NCBI GenBank assembly: GCA_910577015.1
Contig: CAJTKU010000004.1
Span: 124,001-188,000 of the forward strand
Direction of reading: 5' to 3'
DNA from: an uncultured Lachnospiraceae bacterium
GTDB lineage: Bacteria > Bacillota > Clostridia > Lachnospirales > Lachnospiraceae
Length of the DNA: 64,000 nucleotides
The translations under genes were made by a program, and so were the position numbers. Positions 34,315 through 42,096 of this stretch are shown here, in pieces. Position 1 is the stretch's first letter. Each line of letters starts with the position of its first letter. The notes below the pieces were generated by a model that ran no database searches, was not told the DNA's origin, and was given only the letters and a program-made list of their open reading frames with translations.

Positions 34315-36084
34315 ATGGACTTTTTTAGTATACTCACCATGGTAGGCGGATTAGCCCTGTTTTTATACGGTATGCACATGATGGGGGAAGGTTTGTCAAA
34401 AGCGTCGGGAGGAAGGCTGGAGGGTATTCTTGAAAAGCTTACGAATACCCCGGTCAAGGCGGTGCTTGTGGGAGCGGGGGTAACGGCGGTGATTCAGTCG
34501 TCGTCTGCAACCACGGTTATGGTAGTCGGTTTTGTCAATTCCGGCATTATGAAGCTGGAGCAGGCCGTCAATGTCATTATCGGCGCCAATGTGGGTACGA
34601 CCATCACGGCATGGCTGTTGAGCCTTTCCGGCATTGAGGGAGGAAACTTCTTTGTACGGCTGTTCATGCCGGCTTCCTTTTCCCCGGTGCTGGCGATTAT
34701 AGGCGTCGGTCTGATAAGTTTTTCCAAAAAGGAAAGGCGCAAGGATATCGGTACAATTATGGCAGGGTTTGCCATCCTGATGATTGGCATGAACACCATG
34801 AGTGAAGCGGTAAAGCCTTTAGCAGAGGTTCCAGGGTTTGGACGGGTACTGACCATGTTTTCCAATCCCATTCTCGGCATGGTTGCCGGTCTGGTGCTGA
34901 CAGCCATCCTGCAGAGTTCTTCCGCGTCAGTCGGTATCCTGCAGGCGCTGAGTAAAACCGGTTCCATCAGTTATGCTACGGCAATCCCCATTATTATGGG
35001 GCAGAATATAGGAGCCTGCATCACAGCCCTGATTTCCAGCGTGGGAGCCAGCAAGGATGCAAAGAGGGCGGCGCTTCTGCATTTGTACTACAACCTGTTA
35101 AAGACGTCCTTGTTTATGGCAGTGTTCTATCTGCTGAATTACATAGTGCATTTCACTTTTATGGGCAGCGCGACGTCGCCGCTGGGGATTGCTTTTGTCC
35201 ATTCCGCATTCAATGTGGCGGCATGTATCGTGTTGATGCCATTTTCAAAGGTTCTGGTAAAGCTTGTCCGCTTTACGGTGCGTGACAAGGTCAAAGAAGA
35301 GGAGCTTTCCCCGGAGGAAAGGGAATTGATGACGCTGGATGCCAGATTCCTTGATACACCTGGTCTTGCCATTGAGAGGAGCAGGCATGTGGCGGTTACG
35401 ATGGCGAGTTATGCGCAGAAATCCATTGAACTGGCAATGGGGCTTTTACAGGACTATGACGCCGAGAAGGCAGCGGAGGTTGAACGGATTGAAAATCAGG
35501 TGGACCGTTTCGAGGATGAGCTTGGCACCTATCTGGTAAAGCTGAGCAGCAGGAACCTTTCCGAGAGGGAAAGCCATACCCTGTCCGTTTTGCTGCACTG
35601 TCTGGGGGACTTTGAGAGAATTTCCGACCATGCGCTGAATATCAAGGAATCAGCCGATGAAATGGCGGATAAAAAGATGGCGTTTTCGGAAAAGGCAACG
35701 GAAGAACTCATGGTATTTTCCAATGCGGTGAAAGAGATTCTGGGAACGGCGATAAACGCCTTTTCAGAGGATAATCTGGAAAAGGCAAAGCTGGTAGAGC
35801 CGTTGGAAGAAGTCATCGACCAGTTGAATATTGAAGTGAAGAAGAGGCATGTAAAGCGTCTGCGCAAAGGAAAGTGTACGATTGAACTGGGATTTGTGCT
35901 GACGGATATCACTACCAATTTTGAGAGGGTTTCCGACCATTGTTCCAATATAGCGGTATGTCTTTTGCAGGTAAACGAAGACAGTTTTGAAACGCATGAA
36001 TACCTGGATGCCCTGAAGGAAGAAGACAATCTGGAATTTAAAGGAAAAGTCCTGGCATACAGGGAGAAATACAGATTGCCGTAA
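34315..36084 (+). CDS. Na/Pi cotransporter (NptA family) with PhoU-like domain
   Basis: A 589-residue membrane protein. The N-terminal about 330 residues hold two inverted PNaS repeats (GVTAVIQSSSATTVMVVGFVNSG and LTAILQSSSASVGILQALS), the QSSS motifs of sodium-phosphate cotransporters. The C-terminal about 200 residues are helical with two PhoU-like repeats (CLGDFERISDHALNI; NFERVSDHCSNI), a cytoplasmic regulatory module. Transport direction and substrate are inferred from the family. ATG 34315 follows AGGAGAGG; an upstream in-frame ATG at 34171 overlaps the terminator and is rejected. Confidence 0.93.
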   Translation: MDFFSILTMVGGLALFLYGMHMMGEGLSKASGGRLEGILEKLTNTPVKAVLVGAGVTAVIQSSSATTVMVVGFVNSGIMKLEQAVNVIIGANVGTTITAWLLSLSGIEGGNFFVRLFMPASFSPVLAIIGVGLISFSKKERRKDIGTIMAGFAILMIGMNTMSEAVKPLAEVPGFGRVLTMFSNPILGMVAGLVLTAILQSSSASVGILQALSKTGSISYATAIPIIMGQNIGACITALISSVGASKDAKRAALLHLYYNLLKTSLFMAVFYLLNYIVHFTFMGSATSPLGIAFVHSAFNVAACIVLMPFSKVLVKLVRFTVRDKVKEEELSPEERELMTLDARFLDTPGLAIERSRHVAVTMASYAQKSIELAMGLLQDYDAEKAAEVERIENQVDRFEDELGTYLVKLSSRNLSERESHTLSVLLHCLGDFERISDHALNIKESADEMADKKMAFSEKATEELMVFSNAVKEILGTAINAFSEDNLEKAKLVEPLEEVIDQLNIEVKKRHVKRLRKGKCTIELGFVLTDITTNFERVSDHCSNIAVCLLQVNEDSFETHEYLDALKEEDNLEFKGKVLAYREKYRLP

Positions 36085-36096
36085 GAGAGTAAAATA

Positions 36097-36134
36097 AAAA
36101 AACAGAAGCTGTCAGGAGACGGCTTCTGTTTTGG
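36097..36134. terminator. Bidirectional terminator between nptA-like and CNNM genes
   Basis: AAAACAGAAGC (36099-36109) pairs with GCTTCTGTTTT (36122-36132) and is flanked by A-rich and T-rich tracts. It serves both convergent genes and contains the stop codon of the - strand gene. Confidence 0.8.
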
Positions 36135-37458
36135 TTTCAGATTCTTTTTCAGATTTTTCGGACGCGGCTTCGTCTGTTTCGGGCGCCGGTTCCTCGGGAA
36201 GCGTCAGCTGTACATGGGAAATCCGGTTCTGGTCGATGCCCTTTACCTGTAGAACGGTTCCGTCCTCCAGCATAACCGATTCTTCATCCTCAGGCAGCCG
36301 GTCAAGCTGGCCGATAATGATGCCGCCTATGGAATCATAGTCCTCGGAATCGAGGCTGGTGCCTATGGCGTCGTTTATGTCTGAGAGACTCATGCTGCCC
36401 TCAATCAGGTACGTATTGTCTGAAAGCTGCTGAATCAGTTCTTTTTCGTCCTCATCATATTCATCCCGTATCTCGCCAACCAGTTCCTCCAGTAGGTCTT
36501 CTAAGGTAATCATACCGACTGTGGAGCCGTATTCATTCAGGACAAATGCCACATTCATGGCTTTTTCACGCATTTCCAAAAGCAAATCCGCTGTTTTCTT
36601 GTATTCGTAAGTGTAATAAGCGTCGCGGATGAGGGGCTTTAAAGGAAAGTTTCCGTTGGCTGTTTCATATTCACTTCTGGCAAGGAAAAAATCCTTGATA
36701 TTGATAAAGCCGAGCATACTGTCCTTATCATCCTGATAAACCGGAATCCGGGTGTAGAAAGACTCTTTAAATACGGCGAGCAGTTCCTCGTAAGTGCTGT
36801 CAATGTCAATGGCAACCATGTTGACACGGGGAATCATGATGTCCTTTGCACAGGTATCGGAAAATTCAAATACATTATAAATCAATTCCCGCTCCTCGGA
36901 TTCAATCTCACCGTCCTCATGGCTGACATCCACATAAGTCTTCAACTCGTTTTCAGTGATGGTATCGTTTTTCTTGTTGGGGTCTATATGTATCAGCCGC
37001 AGCATACCGTTTGAAATGGCATCCACTACAAAAATTACAGGGGTCAGCAGTTTAATCATACCGTATATGACGGGAGAGTACACAAGGGAAATCTTTTCCG
37101 AATTTAAACTTGCCCAGGTTTTTGGCACGATTTCTCCCACCAAGAGTATGACAAACGTAAGGATGCCGGTTGCAATCCCGATGTAAGCGTTTCCCCAAAT
37201 GCGGATAACCAGTGTGGTGGAAAGGGAGGAAGCGCTTAGATTGACGATATTGTTGCCAATCAGGATGGCGGTAAGCATCTTGCTGTAGCGCTCCAGTATT
37301 TTGTTCACAAGCCGGGCGCGCTTGCTGCCTTCCTCTTCCAGAGTACGCATTTTGACATGGTTCACCGTAGTCAGGGCCGTTTCCGCTGATGAAAAGAAGG
37401 CGGATAAAATAACAAGCAGAACCAGAATTATCAGTTGTATGACACCAGAGGTATCCAA
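36112..37458 (-). CDS. CNNM/CorC-type transporter (hemolysin family) with CBS pair
   Basis: A 448-residue protein of the UPF0053/hemolysin-C family, probably a Mg2+ or other cation exporter. Layout: CNNM membrane domain (about 1-190, three to four helices; FFSSAETALTTVN and GEIVPKTWA), two CBS domains (about 210-335: CAKDIMIPRVNMVAI; AFVLNEYGSTVGMITLEDLLEELVGEI), and the CorC_HlyC small domain. The tail is low-complexity Glu/Ser/Thr. Start is TTG 37458 with AAAGGAG eight bases upstream. Confidence 0.92.
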   Translation of the reverse strand: MDTSGVIQLIILVLLVILSAFFSSAETALTTVNHVKMRTLEEEGSKRARLVNKILERYSKMLTAILIGNNIVNLSASSLSTTLVIRIWGNAYIGIATGILTFVILLVGEIVPKTWASLNSEKISLVYSPVIYGMIKLLTPVIFVVDAISNGMLRLIHIDPNKKNDTITENELKTYVDVSHEDGEIESEERELIYNVFEFSDTCAKDIMIPRVNMVAIDIDSTYEELLAVFKESFYTRIPVYQDDKDSMLGFINIKDFFLARSEYETANGNFPLKPLIRDAYYTYEYKKTADLLLEMREKAMNVAFVLNEYGSTVGMITLEDLLEELVGEIRDEYDEDEKELIQQLSDNTYLIEGSMSLSDINDAIGTSLDSEDYDSIGGIIIGQLDRLPEDEESVMLEDGTVLQVKGIDQNRISHVQLTLPEEPAPETDEAASEKSEKESETKTEAVS

Positions 37459-37542
37459 ATTAAACCACTCCTTTGTAACATGAAAATAATATAGTCATAG
37501 GCAATATTACAATAATTGGCCGCCCATTGTCAAGTTTTTGCG

Positions 37543-37597
37543 GCATTTCCTGCATTTTGCACACCAGCCCCGGCGCCATGCAAAATGCGCGAAATGC
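37543..37597. repeat. Intergenic hairpin repeat related to 15982-16039
   Basis: GCATTTC..GCATTTTGCA (37543-37561) and TGCAAAATGC..GAAATGC (37579-37597) are inverted repeats with a 2-base mismatch. The 17-base loop starts CACCAGCCCC. The GGCGCCATGCAAAATGC segment matches GCCGCCATGCAAAATAC in palindrome A. The remaining 37459-37680 gap shows nothing else clear. Confidence 0.75.
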
Positions 37598-37680
37598 AAA
37601 TATATATGGTATTTATGAGAAAACCCGGTTCTTTTTATTTCCTTTTAAGAATATGTATAAGCAGGAGAAAGGAGGAGAAT

Positions 37681-38073
37681 ATGGTGAGAGAGAGCAGGAA
37701 TAGGAAGGAAGAGGCGGCGGGACTGCCGGTTTTGTTTTTGCTGAAGTGCCTTTTAGCCGCATACATATTGACAGGTGGACTTTTGATGCTGCTTGCCCTT
37801 CTCGTCTACCGGTTCGGACTGTCCGAAAAAATCGTTTCCATCGTTATTATCGGCATTTATATCGGGGCAACTTTCCTTGCGGGTTTTCTGGCGGGCAAGA
37901 AACTGAAAACAAAAAAGTTTATATGGGGGCTGGTGGTAGGAGCCTCGTATTTTCTGGTGTTGGTACTCCTGTCCTTAGTCATAAACCATTCTTTTAAGGA
38001 TGTTGCAACAAATTTTTTCACAGTGCTTGTCATGTGTGCGGGAAGCGGCATGTTGGGCGGAATGCTGGGATAA
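37681..38073 (+). CDS. TIGR04086-type small membrane protein
   Basis: A 130-residue protein with four hydrophobic helices (about 16-42, 49-70, 77-100, 108-130) and a short basic N-terminus (MVRESRNRKEE). Glycine-rich helices such as GIYIGATFLAGFLAGKK and GSGMLGGMLG resemble the TIGR04086 (YrzE-like) family, which is often next to SCIFF in Clostridia. Function unknown. ATG 37681 follows AAAGGAGGAG; the longer reading from 37516 runs through the hairpin repeat and is rejected. Confidence 0.8.
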   Translation: MVRESRNRKEEAAGLPVLFLLKCLLAAYILTGGLLMLLALLVYRFGLSEKIVSIVIIGIYIGATFLAGFLAGKKLKTKKFIWGLVVGASYFLVLVLLSLVINHSFKDVATNFFTVLVMCAGSGMLGGMLG

Positions 38074-38106
38074 GAAGCATTTTTTCGGGTTTTTTAAAAA
38101 AACCCT

Positions 38107-38134
38107 TTTACAAAAAGGAAAATTATGCTATACT
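38107..38134 (+). promoter_or_regulatory. SCIFF promoter
   Basis: TTTACA (38107-38112) and TATACT (38129-38134) with a 16-bp spacer, about 50 bases before the SCIFF ATG. It gives the short peptide gene its own strong start. Confidence 0.65.
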
Positions 38135-38186
38135 ATACACGCATTAACGAGTTTGCTGGTAACAGAAAGGAATGGAGATTAATATT

Positions 38187-38330
38187 ATGAAACACATTAA
38201 GACATTAGTCACAAGGGACTTAAAAGAATCCATGAAAAAAGGCGGCTGCGGTGAATGTCAGACTTCCTGCCAGTCAGCATGTAAGACATCCTGTACTGTA
38301 GGCAACCAGAGTTGCGAGAAGATTAAATAA
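38187..38330 (+). CDS. scfA: SCIFF ribosomal peptide precursor (six Cys in about 45 residues)
   Basis: A 47-residue precursor, too short for the usual ORF cut-off. N-terminal leader MKHIKTLVTRDLKESMKKGG, then a Cys-rich core with six Cys between residues 21 and 43 (CGEC, TSC, SAC, TSC, QSC) and C-terminal EKIK. This is the SCIFF family, a widely conserved clostridial RiPP precursor. Family knowledge: the adjacent radical SAM enzyme ScfB forms thioether (sactionine/ranthipeptide) crosslinks between Cys and other residues; the biological role is unresolved. GGAG lies nine bases before ATG 38187. A stem at 38360 separates it from scfB, and likely keeps precursor levels above enzyme levels. Confidence 0.95.
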   Translation: MKHIKTLVTRDLKESMKKGGCGECQTSCQSACKTSCTVGNQSCEKIK

Positions 38331-38359
38331 GTATCCGTATACAAGATGTAATAATCAGT

Positions 38360-38388
38360 AAGCAGCGATTGGCGTCGCTGCTTCGTTT
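38360..38388 (+). terminator. Partial terminator/attenuator between SCIFF and scfB
   Basis: AAGCAGCGA (38360-38368) pairs with TCGCTGCTT (38375-38383), followed only by CGTTTAT. The weak U-run suggests partial read-through into scfB. Confidence 0.6.
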
Positions 38389-38424
38389 ATGTATGGGAAA
38401 GTTCTTTGAAAAGAGGAAAAACGA

Positions 38425-39825
38425 ATGATACATCAATATAAAAATAACGGTTACAACATAGTTATGGATATTAACAGCGGTTCCGTACATGTGGTGGACG
38501 ATATTGTCTATGATATGATTACCCTGATAGAACCCCTGGTGGAAGAGGGTATCAGGGATGAAGAACTGATTAGGGCTGCCGTAGTCGGCTGCGCAGACGC
38601 TTCGTATGCAAAGGAAGAAGTTCTGGAAGCCGTGGAAGAGGTGCTGGAACTGGAAAAACAGGGACAGTTGTTTGCACCGGATATTTATGAAAATTACGTG
38701 GTGGATTTTAAGAAAAGGGAAACGGTGGTAAAGGCGCTCTGCCTGCATATTGCCCATGACTGTAACCTTGCCTGCAAATATTGTTTTGCAGAGGAAGGGG
38801 AGTATCACGGAAGAAGGGCTTTGATGAGTTTTGAGGTGGGTAAAAAGGCGCTGGATTTTCTGGTGGCAAATTCCGGAAACCGTGTGAATCTTGAAGTGGA
38901 TTTCTTCGGAGGAGAGCCGACCATGAACTGGGAAGTGGTAAAGGAACTGGTGCGGTACGGCAGGAGCCTGGAGGAACCGTTCCATAAAAAGTTCCGTTTT
39001 ACCCTGACGACGAACGGCGTGCTTTTAAATGATGAAATCCTGGAATTTGCAAACAAAGAGATGTCCAATATCGTATTGAGCATTGACGGAAGGAAAGAAG
39101 TCAATGATGCGATGCGTCCTTTCAGGGGCGGACAGGGCAGTTACGATTTGATAGTCCCGAAGTTTCAAAAGGTTGCAGAGAGCCGCAATCAGACAAACTA
39201 TTATGTGCGTGGGACCTATACGCGCAATAACCTGGACTTTGCGGAGGATGTGCTGCATCTGGCGGATTTAGGCTTCCGGCAGATATCCGTGGAGCCTGTG
39301 GTGGCAGGACCGGACGACTGGTATGCCATAAGGGAGGAAGATATCCCGAAGCTGAAGGCGGAATATGACAGGCTGGCAGTGGAAATGCTTAAGAGAAGAA
39401 AAGAGGGAAGAGGATTCCAGTTCTTTCACTTTATGATAGATTTGGAGGGAGGTCCCTGTGTGGCGAAGAGGCTTTCCGGCTGCGGCTCGGGAACAGAATA
39501 CCTTGCCGTGACGCCGTGGGGGGACTTGTATCCCTGCCACCAGTTTGTGGGACAGGAAAAGTTCCTGTTGGGAAACGTGGAGGAAGGCATTACCAACACG
39601 GAAATCAGGGACGAGTTTAAATGCTGCAATGTCTATGCGAAGGAAAAATGTAAAAAATGTTTTGCTAGGTTTTACTGCAGCGGCGGCTGCGCCGCCAATT
39701 CCTACAATTTCCACGGCAGCATTAACGACGCTTATGACGTGGGATGCGAATTACAGCGCAAACGGATAGAATGCGCTATCATGATGAAGGCGGCTATGGC
39801 TGAAATGGAGGAAGAGCAAAGATGA
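38425..39825 (+). CDS. scfB: SCIFF maturase, radical SAM/SPASM enzyme
   Basis: A 466-residue thioether-crosslinking maturase of SCIFF. The N-terminal about 95 residues form a peptide-binding (RRE-like) region. The radical SAM motif is CNLACKYC (Cys113, Cys117, Cys120), followed by FFGGEPTMNWEVV. The C-terminal SPASM part holds auxiliary cluster Cys residues (GPCVAKRLSGCGSG; DLYPCHQ; CCNVYAKEKCKKCFARFYCSGGC). All expected motifs appear intact. AGAGGA precedes ATG 38425. The stop overlaps secDF by four bases (ATGA). Confidence 0.95.
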   Translation: MIHQYKNNGYNIVMDINSGSVHVVDDIVYDMITLIEPLVEEGIRDEELIRAAVVGCADASYAKEEVLEAVEEVLELEKQGQLFAPDIYENYVVDFKKRETVVKALCLHIAHDCNLACKYCFAEEGEYHGRRALMSFEVGKKALDFLVANSGNRVNLEVDFFGGEPTMNWEVVKELVRYGRSLEEPFHKKFRFTLTTNGVLLNDEILEFANKEMSNIVLSIDGRKEVNDAMRPFRGGQGSYDLIVPKFQKVAESRNQTNYYVRGTYTRNNLDFAEDVLHLADLGFRQISVEPVVAGPDDWYAIREEDIPKLKAEYDRLAVEMLKRRKEGRGFQFFHFMIDLEGGPCVAKRLSGCGSGTEYLAVTPWGDLYPCHQFVGQEKFLLGNVEEGITNTEIRDEFKCCNVYAKEKCKKCFARFYCSGGCAANSYNFHGSINDAYDVGCELQRKRIECAIMMKAAMAEMEEEQR

Positions 39826-42089
39826 AAAAAAGTAATGCTATTGTAATTCTGCTGGTGTTTTTTCTGGCGCTTGCAGTGGTGTCCTATGTAGACGTAAAAG
39901 GAATTGACGATGCCGGAACGGCTTCGGCTTCCGATATTACGCTGGGACTGGATTTGGCGGGCGGCGTCAGCATTACCTATCAGGTGGTAGGGGAAGAAGC
40001 GCCGGACAGGACGGACATGCAGGATACTATCAGTAAACTGCAGCAGCGCGTTTTTACCTACAACAAAGAGGCGCTGGTTTATCAGGAGGGCGCGGACAGA
40101 ATCAATATTGAGATTCCCGGTGTGGAAGACGCCAATGCTATTTTAGAGGAGCTGGGAAGACCGGGAACCCTGTATTTTATTTACCAGAAGGGCCCGGACG
40201 GCACGGACAATTATACTGCAAGCTACCAGACGGATGAAAACGGCGAGTATTATATACATTATACGTTAAATAAGCCTATAGAAGAGCTGGAAGCGGAAGG
40301 CTCCGTTGCGCTCTATGGCACGGATGTGGCGGATGCCCAGGCAGGAAGCACACAGGACCAGATGACGGGCAACAGTTCTTTCTGTGTGGATTTGCTGATG
40401 ACGGAAGCCGGTAAGCAGAAGTTTGCAGAGGCAACCACCCGCGCTTCCCAGAGCGGCGAGACTCTTGCCATTTATTATGACGGCGTATTTTTAAGCGTTC
40501 CCACGGTGCATCAGGCATTGTTGGACGGGCGCGCACAGATAACGGGGAAATTTACCTATGAAGAGGCGGACAGGCTTGCTTCCCAGATTCGAATCGGCGG
40601 CCTGAAGCTGGAACTTGAGGAACTGCATTCCAAAGTGGTCGGCGCACAGCTTGGCTCCAAGGCCGTAACCACCAGTTTGAAGGCGGCAGCCATCGGTCTG
40701 GCGGTCATTATTGTGTTTATGATTGCAGTTTACTTTATTTCCGGTCTGGCAGCCAGTCTTGCCCTGCTATTATATACGGCGCTTGTGGTGCTTTTGCTCA
40801 ATGGCTTTGGCATGACGCTGACATTGCCGGGCATAGCGGGCATTATCCTGTCAATCGGTATGGCGGTGGACGCAAACGTTATTATATTTGCCCGTATCAG
40901 GGAAGAACTTGCCACGGGAAAAACGGTAAAATCAGCGGTAAAGATAGGGTTTGACAAAGCGCTTTCCGCTATTATAGATGGCAATGTGACGACGCTGATA
41001 GCAGCGGCGGTATTGTGGATTTTAGGCTCCGGCTCCATCAGGGGCTTTGCGCAGACCCTGGTGCTTGGTATCGCGCTTTCCATGTTTACGGCGCTTTTTG
41101 TCACACGATGGCTTATCCGGGCTTTGTATGCGCTCGGTTTTTCCGGTGAAAAATGGTTTGGCGTGGCAAAGGAGCATAAAGCGTTTGATTTTGTGGGAAA
41201 GAAAGCGGTTTTCTTTGTGATATCACTGGCGCTGATTGTGGGCGGTTTCGTTGTGATGGGAGTAAACAAATCGTCAACCGGCGCAGCGCTCAATTACAGC
41301 CTTGATTTTGTGGGAGGCACCTCCACTACCGTTACCTTCAATGAAGAAATGACTTTGGAAGATATCGAATCGACTGTGATTCCCAAAATGGAAGCTATTG
41401 CAGGCAGTGCGGTACAGCCCCAGCCGGTACAGGGGACAAATGAAGTGGTATTTAAGAGCAATGTCCTGGACCAGACGCAGAGAAAAGAGATGGAAGATAT
41501 GCTGCTTGCCGATTTTGGCGTTGCAGCAGACAAGATTGAATCGGAAACCATCAGTTCCACGATTTCCGATGAAATGAAGAGGGACACCGTCCTGGCGGTA
41601 TGCGTTGCCATAATATGTATGCTGATTTACATCCGCATTCGGTTCAAGGATATCCGGTTCGGCGCAGGCGGCGTGGTGGCGCTTATGCATGACGTATTGG
41701 TGGTGCTGGCGTTTTATGCGGTGGCAAAGGTTTCCGTAGGCAGCACTTTCATTGCCTGTATGCTGACCATCGTGGGATATTCCATCAATGCGACCATCGT
41801 TATTTTTGACCGTGTGAGGGAAAACCAGAATGCCTTAGGCAGCAAGACGGAGCTTAAGGATGTGGTCAACATCAGCGTTACCCAGACTCTGTCAAGAAGT
41901 ATCTTTACTTCCCTTACCACGTTTATCATGGTAGCGGCGCTTTATATCCTGGGCGTGACGGCAATCAAGGAATTTGCGCTTCCGTTGATGGTCGGCATCG
42001 TATGCGGCACCTATTCCTCCATCTTTATAGCAGGAAGCCTGTATTATATACTGAGAAAGAAATTTCCCCAGAAGGTAAAGAAAGACTGA
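39822..42089 (+). CDS. secDF: Fused protein-export protein SecDF
   Basis: A 755-residue fusion of SecD and SecF, the proton-driven helper of Sec export. The SecD half has one N-terminal helix, LGLDLAGGVSITYQV, a large outer domain, then the helices with GIAGIILSIGMAVDANVIIFARIREEL. The SecF half starts near residue 450 with FDFVGKKAVFF, LDFVGGTSTTV, and ends with IVGYSINATIVIFDRVRE. Twelve membrane helices are expected. The ATG overlaps the scfB stop; GGAGGAAGAG within scfB is the SD. Confidence 0.96.
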   Translation: MKKSNAIVILLVFFLALAVVSYVDVKGIDDAGTASASDITLGLDLAGGVSITYQVVGEEAPDRTDMQDTISKLQQRVFTYNKEALVYQEGADRINIEIPGVEDANAILEELGRPGTLYFIYQKGPDGTDNYTASYQTDENGEYYIHYTLNKPIEELEAEGSVALYGTDVADAQAGSTQDQMTGNSSFCVDLLMTEAGKQKFAEATTRASQSGETLAIYYDGVFLSVPTVHQALLDGRAQITGKFTYEEADRLASQIRIGGLKLELEELHSKVVGAQLGSKAVTTSLKAAAIGLAVIIVFMIAVYFISGLAASLALLLYTALVVLLLNGFGMTLTLPGIAGIILSIGMAVDANVIIFARIREELATGKTVKSAVKIGFDKALSAIIDGNVTTLIAAAVLWILGSGSIRGFAQTLVLGIALSMFTALFVTRWLIRALYALGFSGEKWFGVAKEHKAFDFVGKKAVFFVISLALIVGGFVVMGVNKSSTGAALNYSLDFVGGTSTTVTFNEEMTLEDIESTVIPKMEAIAGSAVQPQPVQGTNEVVFKSNVLDQTQRKEMEDMLLADFGVAADKIESETISSTISDEMKRDTVLAVCVAIICMLIYIRIRFKDIRFGAGGVVALMHDVLVVLAFYAVAKVSVGSTFIACMLTIVGYSINATIVIFDRVRENQNALGSKTELKDVVNISVTQTLSRSIFTSLTTFIMVAALYILGVTAIKEFALPLMVGIVCGTYSSIFIAGSLYYILRKKFPQKVKKD

Positions 42090-42096
42090 GAAGAAA

